Shown one piece after another: positions 8,001 to 22,464 of a DNA stretch of 64,000 nucleotides (position 1 is its first letter; every line of letters starts with the position of its first letter). The position numbers were made by a program, and so were the translations under genes. The DNA comes from Bolinopsis microptera (taxonomy: Eukaryota > Ctenophora > Tentaculata > Lobata > Bolinopsidae). The DNA lies in the NCBI RefSeq assembly GCF_026151205.1, contig NC_087072.1, forward strand, positions 14,608,169-14,672,168, read 5' to 3'. The notes beneath the pieces were generated by a model. That model was not told where the DNA came from. It saw only the letters and a list, made by a program, of their open reading frames with translations, and made no database searches.

Positions 8001-11000
8001 CAGTCAAAACTGTAAAATTTCGGTCCTGGAAATTTCATCTTCAAAAACTGAAAATGGGACAGAGATTTGGACAAAATGATTTTACAATTTTATTCGGGAT
8101 TTTAACTTCCAGTACCCCAATATGGTTTCATACCATCATCAATTGACTGACTAATTGGTTTCTGGGAAAAAATTTCATCTTATCTGTCAAATTTGTGTTC
8201 AGAAAATTTCATATTTGAAAATGGGACAGACTTTTGAAAATACAACTTTTCGTTTTGTTAAGCTTTCTGCTGTGGGCTTCTTCCGACCGAAATCAAACTT
8301 CCAGCACCTCTATCGTGTCATATGCCACCTATAGTTGACTTACTAATTGGTTGCAGGTGAGAAATTCAGTCAAAACTGTAAAATTTCGGTCCTGGAAATT
8401 TCATCTTCAAAAACTGAAAATGGGACAGAGATTTGGACAAAATGATTTTACAATTTTATTCGGGATTTTAACTTCCAGTACCCCAATATGGTTTCATACC
8501 ATCATCAATTGACTGACTAATTGGTTTCTGGGAAAAAATTTCATCTTATCTGTCAAATTTGTGTTCAGAAAATTTCATATTTGAAAATGGGACAGACTTT
8601 TGAAAATACAACTTTTCGTTTTGTTAAGCTTTCTGCTGTGGGCTTCTTCCGACCGAAATCAAACTTCCAGCACCTCTATCGTGTCATATGCCACCTATAG
8701 TTGACTTACTAATTGGTTGCAGGTGAGAAATTCAGTCAAAACTGTAAAATTTCGGTCCTGGAAATTTCATCTTCAAAAACTGAAAATGGGACAGAGATTT
8801 GGACAAAATGATTTTACAATTTTATTCGGGATTTTAACTTCCAGTACCCCAATATGGTTTCATACCATCATCAATTGACTGACTAATTGGTTTCTGGGAA
8901 AAAATTTCATCTTATCTGTCAAATTTGTGTTCAGAAAATTTCATATTTGAAAATGGGACAGACTTTTGAAAATACAACTTTTCGTTTTGTTAAGCTTTCT
9001 GCTGTGGGCTTCTTCCGACCGAAATCAAACTTCCAGCACCTCTATCGTGTCATATGCCACCTATAGTTGACTTACTAATTGGTTGCAGGTGAGAAATTCA
9101 GTCAAAACTGTAAAATTTCGGTCCTGGAAATTTCATCTTCAAAAACTGAAAATGGGACAGAGATTTGGACAAAATGATTTTACAATTTTATTCGGGATTT
9201 TAACTTCCAGTACCCCAATATGGTTTCATACCATCATCAATTGACTGACTAATTGGTTTCTGGGAAAAAATTTCATCTTATCTGTCAAATTTGTGTTCAG
9301 AAAATTTCATATTTGAAAATGGGACAGACTTTTGAAAATACAACTTTTCGTTTTGTTAAGCTTTCTGCTGTGGGCTTCTTCCGACCGAAATCAAACTTCC
9401 AGCACCTCTATCGTGTCATATGCCACCTATAGTTGACTTACTAATTGGTTGCAGGTGAGAAATTCAGTCAAAACTGTAAAATTTCGGTCCTGGAAATTTC
9501 ATCTTCAAAAACTGAAAATGGGACAGAGATTTGGACAAAATGATTTTACAATTTTATTCGGGATTTTAACTTCCAGTACCCCAATATGGTTTCATACCAT
9601 CATCAATTGACTGACTAATTGGTTTCTGGGAAAAAATTTCATCTTATCTGTCAAATTTGTGTTCAGAAAATTTCATATTTGAAAATGGGACAGACTTTTG
9701 AAAATACAACTTTTCGTTTTGTTAAGCTTTCTGCTGTGGGCTTCTTCCGACCGAAATCAAACTTCCAGCACCTCTATCGTGTCATATGCCACCTATAGTT
9801 GACTTACTAATTGGTTGCAGGTGAGAAATTCAGTCAAAACTGTAAAATTTCGGTCCTGGAAATTTCATCTTCAAAAACTGAAAATGGGACAGAGATTTGG
9901 ACAAAATGATTTTACAATTTTATTCGGGATTTTAACTTCCAGTACCCCAATATGGTTTCATACCATCATCAATTGACTGACTAATTGGTTTCTGGGAAAA
10001 AATTTCATCTTATCTGTCAAATTTGTGTTCAGAAAATTTCATATTTGAAAATGGGACAGACTTTTGAAAATACAACTTTTCGTTTTGTTAAGCTTTCTGC
10101 TGTGGGCTTCTTCCGACCGAAATCAAACTTCCAGCACCTCTATCGTGTCATATGCCACCTATAGTTGACTTACTAATTGGTTGCAGGTGAGAAATTCAGT
10201 CAAAACTGTAAAATTTCGGTCCTGGAAATTTCATCTTCAAAAACTGAAAATGGGACAGAGATTTGGACAAAATGATTTTACAATTTTATTCGGGATTTTA
10301 ACTTCCAGTACCCCAATATGGTTTCATACCATCATCAATTGACTGACTAATTGGTTTCTGGGAAAAAATTTCATCTTATCTGTCAAATTTGTGTTCAGAA
10401 AATTTCATATTTGAAAATGGGACAGACTTTTGAAAATACAACTTTTCGTTTTGTTAAGCTTTCTGCTGTGGGCTTCTTCCGACCGAAATCAAACTTCCAG
10501 CACCTCTATCGTGTCATATGCCACCTATAGTTGACTTACTAATTGGTTGCAGGTGAGAAATTCAGTCAAAACTGTAAAATTTCGGTCCTGGAAATTTCAT
10601 CTTCAAAAACTGAAAATGGGACAGAGATTTGGACAAAATGATTTTACAATTTTATTCGGGATTTTAACTTCCAGTACCCCAATATGGTTTCATACCATCA
10701 TCAATTGACTGACTAATTGGTTTCTGGGAAAAAATTTCATCTTATCTGTCAAATTTGTGTTCAGAAAATTTCATATTTGAAAATGGGACAGACTTTTGAA
10801 AATACAACTTTTCGTTTTGTTAAGCTTTCTGCTGTGGGCTTCTTCCGACCGAAATCAAACTTCCAGCACCTCTATCGTGTCATATGCCACCTATAGTTGA
10901 CTTACTAATTGGTTGCAGGTGAGAAATTCAGTCAAAACTGTAAAATTTCGGTCCTGGAAATTTCATCTTCAAAAACTGAAAATGGGACAGAGATTTGGAC

Positions 11001-13336
11001 AAAATGATTTTACAATTTTATTCGGGATTTTAACTTCCAGTACCCCAATATGGTTTCATACCATCATCAATTGACTGACTAATTGGTTTCTGGGAAAAAA
11101 TTTCATCTTATCTGTCAAATTTGTGTTCAGAAAATTTCATATTTGAAAATGGGACAGACTTTTGAAAATACAACTTTTCGTTTTGTTAAGCTTTCTGCTG
11201 TGGGCTTCTTCCGACCGAAATCAAACTTCCAGCACCTCTATCGTGTCATATGCCACCTATAGTTGACTTACTAATTGGTTGCAGGTGAGAAATTCAGTCA
11301 AAACTGTAAAATTTCGGTCCTGGAAATTTCATCTTCAAAAACTGAAAATGGGACAGAGATTTGGACAAAATGATTTTACAATTTTATTCGGGATTTTAAC
11401 TTCCAGTACCCCAATATGGTTTCATACCATCATCAATTGACTGACTAATTGGTTTCTGGGAAAAAATTTCATCTTATCTGTCAAATTTGTGTTCAGAAAA
11501 TTTCATATTTGAAAATGGGACAGACTTTTGAAAATACAACTTTTCGTTTTGTTAAGCTTTCTGCTGTGGGCTTCTTCCGACCGAAATCAAACTTCCAGCA
11601 CCTCTATCGTGTCATATGCCACCTATAGTTGACTTACTAATTGGTTGCAGGTGAGAAATTCAGTCAAAACTGTAAAATTTCGGTCCTGGAAATTTCATCT
11701 TCAAAAACTGAAAATGGGACAGAGATTTGGACAAAATGATTTTACAATTTTATTCGGGATTTTAACTTCCAGTACCCCAATATGGTTTCATACCATCATC
11801 AATTGACTGACTAATTGGTTTCTGGGAAAAAATTTCATCTTATCTGTCAAATTTGTGTTCAGAAAATTTCATATTTGAAAATGGGACAGACTTTTGAAAA
11901 TACAACTTTTCGTTTTGTTAAGCTTTCTGCTGTGGGCTTCTTCCGACCGAAATCAAACTTCCAGCACCTCTATCGTGTCATATGCCACCTATAGTTGACT
12001 TACTAATTGGTTGCAGGTGAGAAATTCAGTCAAAACTGTAAAATTTCGGTCCTGGAAATTTCATCTTCAAAAACTGAAAATGGGACAGAGATTGGGACAA
12101 AATGATTTTACAATTTTATTCGGGATTTTGACTTCCAGTACCCCAATTTGGTTTCATACCATCATCAATTGACTGACTAATTGGTTTCTGGGAAAAAATT
12201 TCATCTAATCTGTCAAATTTGTGTTCAGAAAATTTCATATTTGAAAATGGGACAGACTTTTGAAAATACAACTTTTCGTTTTGTTAAGCTTTCTGCTGTG
12301 GGCTTCCTCCGACCGAAATCAAACTTCCAGCACCTCTATCGTGTCATATGCCACCTATAGTTGACTTACTAATTGGTTGCAGGTGAGAAATTCAGTCAAA
12401 ACTGTAAAATTTCGGTCCTGGAAATTTCATCTTCAAAAACTGAAAATGGGACAGAGATTGGGACAATATGATTTTACAATTTTATTCGGGATTTTGACTT
12501 CCAGTACCCCAATTTGGTTTCATACCATCATCAATTGACTGACTAATTGGTTTCTGGGAAAAAATTTCATCTAATCTGTCAAATTTGTGTTCAGAAAATT
12601 TCATATTTGAAAATGGGACAGACTTTTGAAAATACAACTTTTCGTTTTGTTAAGCTTTCTGCTGTGGGCTTCCTCCGACCGAAATCAAACTTCCAGCACC
12701 TCTATCGTGTCATATGCCACCTATAGTTGACTTACTAATTGGTTGCAGGTGAGAAATTCAGTCAAAACTGTAAAATTTCGGTCCTGGAAATTTCATCTTC
12801 AAAAACTGAAAATGGAACAGAGATTGGGACAATATGATTTTACAATTTTATTCGGGATTTTGACTTCCAGTACCCCAATTTGGTTTCATACCATCATCAA
12901 TTGACTGACTAATTGGTTTCTGGGAAAAAATTTCATATAATCTGTCAAATTTGTGTTCAGAAAATTTCATATTTGAAAATGGGACAGACTTTTGAAAATA
13001 CAACTTTTCGTTTTGTTAAGCTTTCTGCTGTGGGCTTCTTCCGACCGAAATCAAACTTCCAGCACCTCTATCGTGTCATATGCCACCTATAGTTGACTTA
13101 CTAATTAGTTGCAGGTGAGAAATTCAGTCAAAACTGTAAAATTTCGGTCCTGGAAATTTCATCTTCAAAAACTGAAAATGGGACAGAGATTGGGACAATA
13201 TGATTTTACAATTTTATTCGGGATTTTGACTTCCAGTACCCCAATTTGGTTTCATACCATCATCAATTAACTGACTAATTGGTTTCTGGGCAAAAATTTC
13301 ATCTACGTAATCTGTCAAATTTGTGTTCAGAAATAT
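5015..13336. repeat. 366-bp dimeric satellite array, about 22.7 copies
   Basis: Units start at 5041 and recur every 366 bp without drift (5407, 5773, 6139 ... 13093); the last is partial. Each unit splits into two related halves, about 174 bp (5041-5214) and 192 bp (5215-5406), which share TTGACT-ACTAATTGGTT starts, a TTTCATnTT / AAAATGGGACAGA core and CAAACTTCCAG-type ends, so the unit is a diverged dimer. Copies 2-19 are almost identical. Copies 1 and 4 share two private variants (TGTCTGGG; CGATTTG), and the last four copies (from 11995) are diverged (GATTGGGAC, TTTTGACTTCC, CATCTAATC). No coding potential is evident. Confidence 0.97.
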
Positions 13337-15315
13337 TGAGATATTGATTTATAATTTGGGGCTGGGACTTTGGTTGATTATGAAGATTCTCTTGAGTGTG
13401 ATAACATGAGTCCTCCTTCCCCCTCTTTTATAAAATATATAAAAATAATACAGTACGATATCATTTCAAAAAACTTTAGGAAATATCAATATTTGTATTA
13501 ATTACAATGGGAATATCACGATTGTTTTTACATACATTTCAAAATACAAGCATAGCGAGAAATACATTTGAAAGAAATATTTCTGATCATCCTGTACGGA
13601 AGTAAGATGGTCATTGTGCACTGGTCAGCATTCAAATATATTTTATATATTTAAATACAAAAATAACATGTAAATAACAATATCATAACATTTATTTCTG
13701 GAGGATTAAGTAAAGTGTATGATAACGTAAAAAGTTATTCACCATGTTCAAATAAATTTAAACCAATGTCGTCATCCTCCAAGAAAATAGTAAAATTTAA
13801 ACGAAATCAACGAAAAATCAAATTGACATGCTTTTCACACTCATTCCTTTTCTTGTCTGAAGATGTGAAATAATTTAATTGAAATCGAGAAAAGTAGAGA
13901 GTGAAAAGATGAAAAGCCACTTAAATTTGCGGCCCACGGGTTTGTGATTGTATTTTTGTAATGAGAAATTGTTCTGCCTTAAGAAATAAGAACTGATAGG
14001 AAGGAAGGGTGATGTACCAACATTAACAGGATTGGGTTACCGGTCAATTCGTATATAGTAAGAATTTACATTTTATATCTTATCGAGTTTTTTTTCGTCG
14101 AGTATTTGAATAAGTGTTTACTTAGATGATCACTCTATTTAACACAAAAACCTGAAGAAGAATTTCGTTGGGCTTTTCTTGAATATGAATAATGAAGGAT
14201 GCTTAGATGTTCCATTTCCAAATGATCATCGATGTTCATTCAATATTAAAAAAAAACCTGAAGAAGCATTTCGTTGGGCTTTTCTTGGATATGAATAATG
14301 AAGGATGCTTAGATGTTCCATTTCCAAATGATCATCGATGTTCATTCAATATTTAAAAAAATATTTTTCGTACGATAAAATTCCTTCGATATCATTAAAG
14401 TTCACCAATAGTTTGCTTTTCATAGAGTTAATATATTGTACGACAATACTGGGCCATTTCGTTTCAAGACTGGTCGTTTAACACAGTGATTGCACATTCA
14501 GATTAATAACAATGTGCAATAAGTTGAGCGTTATTTACAGATCCCAAAAAGTATTAGTTTCATGAACCCTCAGTAATAACGTCTTGAAGAACAATATTAG
14601 TTTTAGGAACTTTCTCACTCCCATCCTGTGAATAACAGGAACGAAATTTGGTTGAGACTTGAGAGTTAGGACTTCTTCATATCTGTTATTTTTATATCCA
14701 TTAGATCAAAGTTTATTTTTTCAACCTTCTTTTATTCATTTCTGAGAAAAATGTTCCCATTTTAATGGCCGTACATGGAAATATGAGTGTGAAAGAAACT
14801 TCTGTGCATCTGTCATGATTACTAAATTACTGATATTTTCATTAACCAACATGAATGTCTAAGTATTGTATCTTACTTCAAATTTCCCTTAAATCAGTGC
14901 CCCATATCTTTCAGCAGAGATTCGTGGCCAACGGGATTTAATCATTTATTAATTTACAGAGGTACCTATCACCCTTCCATGGCTTGACAACAACAGAATC
15001 TGTCGCAGTAAGCAATCATATGTAATATGTATCTTATATCAGCATAACAAAACCCTCTGTCATAAACAACAGTATTTCAAGTGACCCTGCAAGGGCTGCA
15101 TTCCAAAAGGAGCCCAACTTGGGCAAACATACTATTAACGAGTCAATAAGTCCGCTTGGCGGCTTCAGTCAGGATATAGTGATCTTTCTTTCCCCTTATC
15201 TCCAATTGTCAGTAGCATATTCAAGCCGAACTATTTGCTTCATAGGAGACACTCGGCCTCAGATACGGCCCAGTACTGATCATAATCTGATCAGTTCTTA
15301 TCATTCAAATCTTGG
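13337..15315. other. AT-rich intergenic DNA with one 106-bp tandem duplication
   Basis: No gene seen. A 106-bp segment starting AAACCTGAAGAAG is duplicated in tandem at about 14145-14250 and 14251-14356. Confidence 0.6.
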
Positions 15316-16359
15316 TCAGTAGTAGATCCCAGCCGAACTGTCTTCTTCAAGAGATACACGAGGCATGAGGTGAATCCCACCATTTATCAGATCGTGTAGA
15401 CCTCTGGATTTGGGCGGCATGAGAAGACACTCAATCTGGTAATTCCTGTCGAAGTTGCTGTCCCAAAACTCCTGATCTCCAAGAGTAGCACAAACACAGA
15501 GCTCTACACGAGCCCCGGGAGGGAGGGTACTAGGGAGAGTGAGACTGAACGAGAACTTGTCGATATCACCTGCAACCGGTGCACAATAGTTTGATACCAC
15601 CTCCTGGTGGGTCAGCCAGTAATCCCGGGTATATCGCACTTTAACCGTCTTCTCGAAGCAAATGTTGTGAATGAGGATGGTGCCTGTCAGAGTGAACTTG
15701 TCAACCAGCACATTCTCCAAACCAACACGATTCCGTCTGATTGTGTCTAAATAGTTTAGACGGGAGATGGGCTGAAATTAGGTCTAGTTATAAAATAACA
15801 TATGTGATGTAAATTGTACCATGTTCAACATTCAACTTTTAAATCTTGATACGAAACCAGCAGCTTTACTTCCAGAAACCGGATTTCAAATAGAAACTCA
15901 TTTCCGACCAGGATCATTACATAAACCTAGCTATTTTGCTTACCTGGGCAAAGTTGAGTCTGAGGCCAGGTGATAGGGAGATAGAGGGAGAGTGTAGTGG
16001 GGTTGAAGGTCTGGATGCTAATCTGGGTCGTTGTGGCGGGGGAGCAGGCTCTAACTCCTCTACTTTCAACATCTTTACCTGTCATTATTTCAGTTAATAA
16101 ACTTATAGAAACAAATTTTAAGAAATTGATCAGGAGAAGTGACCTTGATTTGAATCCTAACGATCAGAGTATTGTTTTGGAATTCTACCTGGGTAAGAGG
16201 TAAGCCCATGCTATCTGCAAATACCACAGACTTTTTCCTCCTTACGAAGGAGAGTGTAGGTCTGAAGGATTTGTCAGGCAAAGGAGCAGGCTTGATGACT
16301 CTGGGAGGGGTGACACAAATTTCTCCATCGGATGTGTTTCTGTTTTTGATGCTGTGTTC
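15316..16359 (-). CDS. PPP1R3-like glycogen-targeting subunit of protein phosphatase 1 (5' partial)
   Basis: Three phase-0 exons on the minus strand: 16359-16189, 16078-15944 and 15771-15316 (stop at 15316), all with AG/GT borders, giving at least 253 residues. Exon 1 carries the PP1-docking RVxF motif as KSVVF followed by ADSMGLPL, the spacing seen in PPP1R3 proteins. Exon 2 is a proline-rich linker ending LRLNFAQ. Exon 3 continues PISRLNYLD and holds a CBM21 starch/glycogen-binding domain with FEKTVKVRYT, DKFSFSLTLP and the hallmark WDSNFDRNYQIE. The family brings PP1 to glycogen to dephosphorylate glycogen synthase. Exon 1 begins at a splice acceptor (TTTCAG), so one or more 5' exons are missing; an open stretch near 16670-16800 is possible but its phase does not join directly. 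I cannot say which vertebrate paralogue is closest. Confidence 0.88.
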
Positions 16360-19300
16360 CTGAAACAAAATTTTGTTTGGAATCGCTATTTGAGCGAACG
16401 ATTTAACTGTTATCCTTAAATAATATAACGAGTGCTCGGTTGATCAATTCAATTCCCTAAAGACTAAGCCAATTTCTTTATTAGCAATAATTTTATTCGG
16501 TTGTCATGACAAAGATTCCCTATTTCTAGAGAAAAAAGCCCCGAAAACTATATAATGATGACTTTTTTAATAAAAGTTTATATTTGAAATAACCTCCAGG
16601 TACATAAACCCAATATTGTAGTATGTAAACAATATACTAAACATCTCACTTCTCTTATTCGCAACCTTGGGAGAAGCCCAACAACTTTAAGCTTGGCAGA
16701 CGAAGTAAACTAAACTGATCTTTGTACGAACCTGGTAAAGATCTAGGAAGAGAGAAGAAATAGGAGGGGAGGATGATATCAGGACACTCATGGGCTGAAA
16801 TCAGTAGCTTAGTTAACAACTTGCAGGTGGTCACAAATCTATGTAACATAGAAAGAAAGAAAGACATTACCCAATACCCATAGTGGCAATACACTATACA
16901 GGTTGTGCAGGTAACTACTACAAGCAGTGAGGTGATAATATGCTAACATATGTTATGGAATATGGAGGATATTAAGTATAATATTAATATACGTCTGTGA
17001 TCAATGATAGCACATGTTATAGTTGCTTTGTTTCATTAGCATATATAATCAGACAGCATGAACAGTTGGTCAGCGTTGTAAATTGTAAAATCACGAACGG
17101 TATGCTGAATGGCGACTAAGTGCTAAGTAGTTATCTAGAAAACTAGTACAGAACTCAGCATCATAATCAACAAGGATATGGTGGGTGAAGTTCCCTTACA
17201 ATGTACAGATCGCGAAACTATAACCTGCCAAAACTCCCTCCCTACTTAGCAACCTATTAACGATAATTCCGCCAATTAACCACGTTTAGCGGGATATCTC
17301 ATTACAAATAATATCTCATTAGAAATGATAACAAGTCATTGAATCTTGATATGGTTGATTCGTAGCCCTAATTTTCTCACAAGCAATCCAATTAGGAACC
17401 TCGTTTTTCAAAGTAAACACATTTTGTGTGAAGATTTACAATGTAAATATATTTTGTGCAAGGTATAACAATATCACGACTAGTTTATTGCACTCAACAT
17501 GGTTGTTGGCAAATTACAAAAAGGCAATCCTCGTGCATAACTAAGTTATTACTATTAGTGAATAAAGTTAATAAATTCTTGTAAATCGAGGTTTATACCC
17601 AATTCTCACGAGGAATAAACGTCATGACTAATCTGGCGACTCTTCGGAGTCCTGGTATGTAATAACTTTATTTGTAAGAAAAGGTCACGCACAAATATAC
17701 GTAGTGCCTGGAGGTCATTTTCCATTTACCACATGGAGCAAGTCATAATAGCAATTAGTCACTAGTTGTAATAGCAAACTTTATCTGTTCCAACATTAAG
17801 GAAGCACAGTAAAATTAAAATAATTCCGGTTTACTAAACAAATAAGTCTCTTAAACAAAGAAACGTGGATGAAAAACACAACTATTTTCAGTGAGGGGGC
17901 TCTTTAAAGCAATAACATTTCAGCAAGGCGTTTTCATGGCTCAGTAACTGGCGCTTTGCGACCAGACGCCGAGTGGGCATAAGGCAAAATCACTGAAGCT
18001 AATGATGCAAACTTACAGTGCAAAAAGGTTCATGACTGGACACAGTTTTTGATACCTAGTGTTTCTTGAACTGCTCTTATTAATTATGAATGAATTAACA
18101 GATTTGGAAGATATGATGAAGTGTCGCACATGAACACTGAACTAAACTCACTGAACTACCTAACATCAATTTAACTTTCAAATGATGGTTTTAAAATCAT
18201 TACACTTACAAAAAACTAAAACGTTGTGTACAGATTATGGATTGTAAGAAAATTTGATGTATGAAATAAAATAATGGAATGTCATGTAATAAATCGTCTT
18301 AATAGACACAAAAATAACTATGTTTAAATGTTCGACTTCAATAGAAGCACTGAACTTGAAATGGCAACGAATAGAAGTCCAAATTATCGAAAAAATGTTG
18401 TGACCTTAATAAAAACCTTCATATATCAAATATCATTGAGCAAACTTATTTGTCATAAATTATGGTTTAAACAATTCTGGACGAAGTCAATTTACGTTCA
18501 GGTGTCCTTTGAAAATGTCCGGCTTAATTTTGCCCTTCACGCAAATTCGGATACTTTACCGTCGGCAGCAGGAAGGTGATTAGGAGTGTGGTTAAGAAGG
18601 TGGTTAGGATGAGACCGGCCAACGGATGAGCATGAAACAACTTTTATTTAAAACAACCCCAGACTCACTTATCACCGCTGCTCGCCAATAAACATGGCAT
18701 AAATGTAATCACAAGCGCGTTGGTTCCCCTCTACTGTCAAGAAATTTCAAACAATATCCGTATGGTTATTATTTAGACTATCAAATGGCGAGTGGCGACG
18801 ACAAACCCAGTTGCCATATGAACCATTCAACCAACCGGCCACATTCCACGTACGCACAAGCTGACAAGCTGCAAGGTCACATACGGCAAGAAAAGATGCG
18901 ACAGCAAGGTCGGTAAAGTAGAGCACGGCTCTCTGTGGAAATAACGATACATTCAGCAATCTGACACATAATTCTGATAATTACTCTCTGCGTTACTTAA
19001 AGTTAAATAAATGAGCTGGGCTTGAGCGATGAATAGTGATAAGATTAAGAAAAGATAAGAACACCGGATAAACTGAATTAAGTTACATTAGTTAAATGGA
19101 ATGCAAATTCTTGAGTTTGCATTTTATAAAAGGTAAAAATACGATATTAGGACAAAAGACAAAATTAGATCGTGCTTTAAACAAAATATTGCATTATAAC
19201 TACGACCGCTGTAAGTGTAAATGACGGACCAGTAAGAAAACCTTCAAGAATTAATACATATTAAATGTTATTATATAGATTAAGCGACGGTTCGGTTTAT

Positions 19301-22104
19301 TAATCAAGATAAAGCTTCCAGGGCTTAGAAGTCCGAGAGCAACGTAACCTTCAGAACTACAACATGAAATTGAAATGAGACATGCTGTTTTCTCAATCGG
19401 GACAAAGAGTAAAATGAAACCTGCGCGACAGCACGCCTCTGCGAGATATGTGGCGTGCAGAGAAATGAGTACATGGCAGTAAGTAGCACTGAGTAAGTAG
19501 CACTGAGTAAGTAGCACTTCCATTTCACGCCTATTTCACTTCAATTTGTCCGGATGTTGGGCCCTCTATTACACCACACTACACAGAAAAGAGGCTATTT
19601 GACCCTCATTAACAATGACATGTAATCTTATTAACCTGGCCTCTATAGGGTTATCCGTAATGATAGCTATCACGCCTGGAAAAGTAGGACAAGGTCAAAT
19701 ATCACGCCGGATAGTGGAAACGTATAACTATATATTTGTCTCATCAGTCGATTGAAAAGTTGGTTGAAACTGAAAGGTCGGTTGAAACTTGAGACGATTA
19801 GTATATAATGAAGACGGAAATGAACAATATCTGATAACATTGGTATTCAATAACTGGTGACAAACGATCTCGAGTTTGTTCTAGGTTTTCTTGAAAAAAT
19901 ACGAATTAGAAATCTCTATCTAGCATAATATCAAGGAAAGTTGAACAAACAGACTACGAGACTATCACGCCGGATATACACCTAGTTCCTTGTATTCGTG
20001 GCATTAACAAGGTCCTCACTAAAAATAATCTCGTAAAAATAGAAACTCGGGACATATGATTAATTTATATGCTCTCAAGTCCTATAAACCTAAAATCAAA
20101 TCAAAACATTAACCCATTTGTCCAGCCTTAACCAATTCAGGTACTTGAATCCTAGAGGCTATAAGCCCATCACCTGGACCACGCAGCCATCCAATGTGTA
20201 GTGGAATCTTAAAGAAAAACCTACAAAATATCACGTACAACACAGAAATAACAAAATATCACATAAATGATCACAATATATCACATTGGAGTAAGAGGTG
20301 GGACTAAGTGCGGGTCCGGTGTTACACAGACGCGCGCCATCTGGATAACAAGGTAACTCATCACCTGGCCCAGCAGCCTTGTGGTAATAGAGTCAGCAAT
20401 GGGTATTATAACCATATATGATAATACTATTTAAGGTGCTGAGGCATGCTTGGTTGCGCTCGAGCTGTCATAATAGTATCGAAGGGGTATAGGACGCAGC
20501 GGCGGAAGTCACTGCGGCGGTGTACAGTCCGGCGGAGGACGGTACAGCGGAGGTCGGTACGGCGGTAGTTTCCAAAAAGGTTGGACGGTACGGCGGATCA
20601 CATGACACCAACTTTACTTTGGACAGTACGGCAGTACTACTACTAGTACTACTAGAAACTGTACCTATAAGATAGACCTAGCACTGCTAATATAACAACA
20701 ACGTTGCTATGTTGTAACGCACAAATGCAATAACTATGAAAAAGCAAGGCGACACAATTTGAATCATTATATTTCAAATATAATCTTTAGATCATGTAAT
20801 ATTTCACAATCTGGGCTGTCAGGCTCGGGCACTAAATTTTAATTCTATGTAGTTTTGTTCGGATATTAATAATAAAACTTAGTTCGTTAAATGATAATTA
20901 TTTCTTCTAGCAGTTTGACTGTGGGAAGAATTAACGAATTGACAAGAAGGAATAAATAACTAACTTAAGGAATAAATAATTAACTTATTTAATAAGAACA
21001 TATAAAATGCAGCTAATAATCATTCAACTTGAAAACGGCAAGAGCAGATAAATATAATTACATGAGAAGATTGCGACTAGAATACAGACAATATCAAGTT
21101 GTACAGTTAAGAATAAAGACATTGCCCTATTAACAGTGCTTTGTGTTCACTTACGTGTATCGGTATACACATGTACGAAAAGAAAAAAGTGGTGATAGGA
21201 TCTCGAGTTTGTTCTAGAATTCTATAGATAATATTCTCTAAGAATAGCTGTACAATAAAGACCGTACCAACAGTGCCATGTTATCTGTTATAACGCAAAA
21301 ATTCAAGCCAATAATTAAGAAAAAACAAGGAGACACGCCTGAAATGCGGTTAGTATCACAGATTTAATCAAAGTGAACCCTTGGTAACCTGAGTCATACA
21401 AATCAAAGTTTGGTTTATTGTGCTATTTGAAAATTTACAAATTGAATTTTGAACCGTTATCTTTCAAATTTAATTTTGAAGTCATTTATTTTGAAATATT
21501 ATGCTATTTAATATTTACAAATCCCACAATTTGAGCTGTTATCTTTCAAGTTCAATCCTCAAATTATGTTACATGTTAAAATGAGGAAACGTAGCAGACG
21601 TATTTCAGTGTACGCAGTGTAATTCTAGAGAAACAAGCCTTTGTTTAATAAAAATTTGCAAACTTTTAACGGAGTGAAATTTGAGCGTTATAACTTAGAC
21701 CCAAAACTAAATTGAGAAAACTTTTGGCATGAATCCTTCAATTCATTTAGTAACTCTCTTTAATAATTAAAGTGGTCGTGCCGAGGAAGTCAATAAAGTA
21801 TGCGCTCGGTAACTAGAATGCCTGAGCAAAGATCAGTAGTCCAGACTCCAGATATCATAATCTCCCCCAAAGCGTTGTATAAAATCGGTGAGAATAAAGC
21901 AACATTTACCAGGAGGCAGGAGCTGCGGTCACTCTCAACCACTAAGTACGATAGCAATCTGACGAAAAGTATTGCGTTCGCTATCAGACTTCCATTTCAG
22001 ACAGAACAAATGGGAATTATAATGGCTGGCCGCATGATAGGTTCAATCATATTCATATTCAAGTATGGTCAAATTAGTAGTTATGTTTATTGCATATATA
22101 AGTA
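16360..22104. other. Intergenic DNA without a convincing gene
   Basis: Short open stretches only, none with recognisable protein. A 16-bp tandem repeat around AGTAGCACTGAGTA lies at 19482-19516. A GC-rich GGTACGGCGG-type minisatellite lies at about 20483-20620. Upstream exons of the PPP1R3-like gene may lie at the left edge. Confidence 0.5.
20483..20620. repeat. GGCGG-rich minisatellite
   Basis: Imperfect repeats of CGGTACGGCGG and relatives, strikingly GC-rich in an AT-rich region. Confidence 0.6.
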
Positions 22105-22464
22105 GGGCCTGTCATGATATCATGGATCGCTTAGGTTCCACCAGGATCTGGTAGTCCTCATAATTCTGCGGCCTCTATGTATCGTTATCTCGCACAATTC
22201 CGTATAAGACCCTTGTGAGTTTGGCATGTGAAAATTTGCAGCCTTCCAGACATTGATTGGGTTAACGAGGTGTCGTACGTCACCTCAAGATCGGGTGACA
22301 GGGGGCTGACCAGGCCAGAACCCAATTGATTGGGTCTGAGGTAACGTTATTATGAGCCTGAGATCACGTGACTGTGACGTCACCAGAGCTTGTTATCCGT
22401 TTCCCGCTCATTGGACCAGGTGAGCTTGCATGCTTGTGAATGTGGGTGTAAGTACAGCTGTACT

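Noticed and set aside
5015-13336. Regular repeat that could be mistaken for a CRISPR array
   Set aside because: Units are 366 bp with no unique spacers; it is a satellite in eukaryotic DNA.
15316-16078. Apparent frameshift in the PPP1R3-like gene
   Set aside because: Starting exon 2 at the acceptor GACAG (exon from 16078, VKMLKVEELE) instead of the one near 16029 gives a continuous phase-0 frame; no frameshift is needed.
20483-20620. GC-rich block as a coding exon or CpG promoter
   Set aside because: It is an imperfect tandem repeat with stops in the frames I checked.
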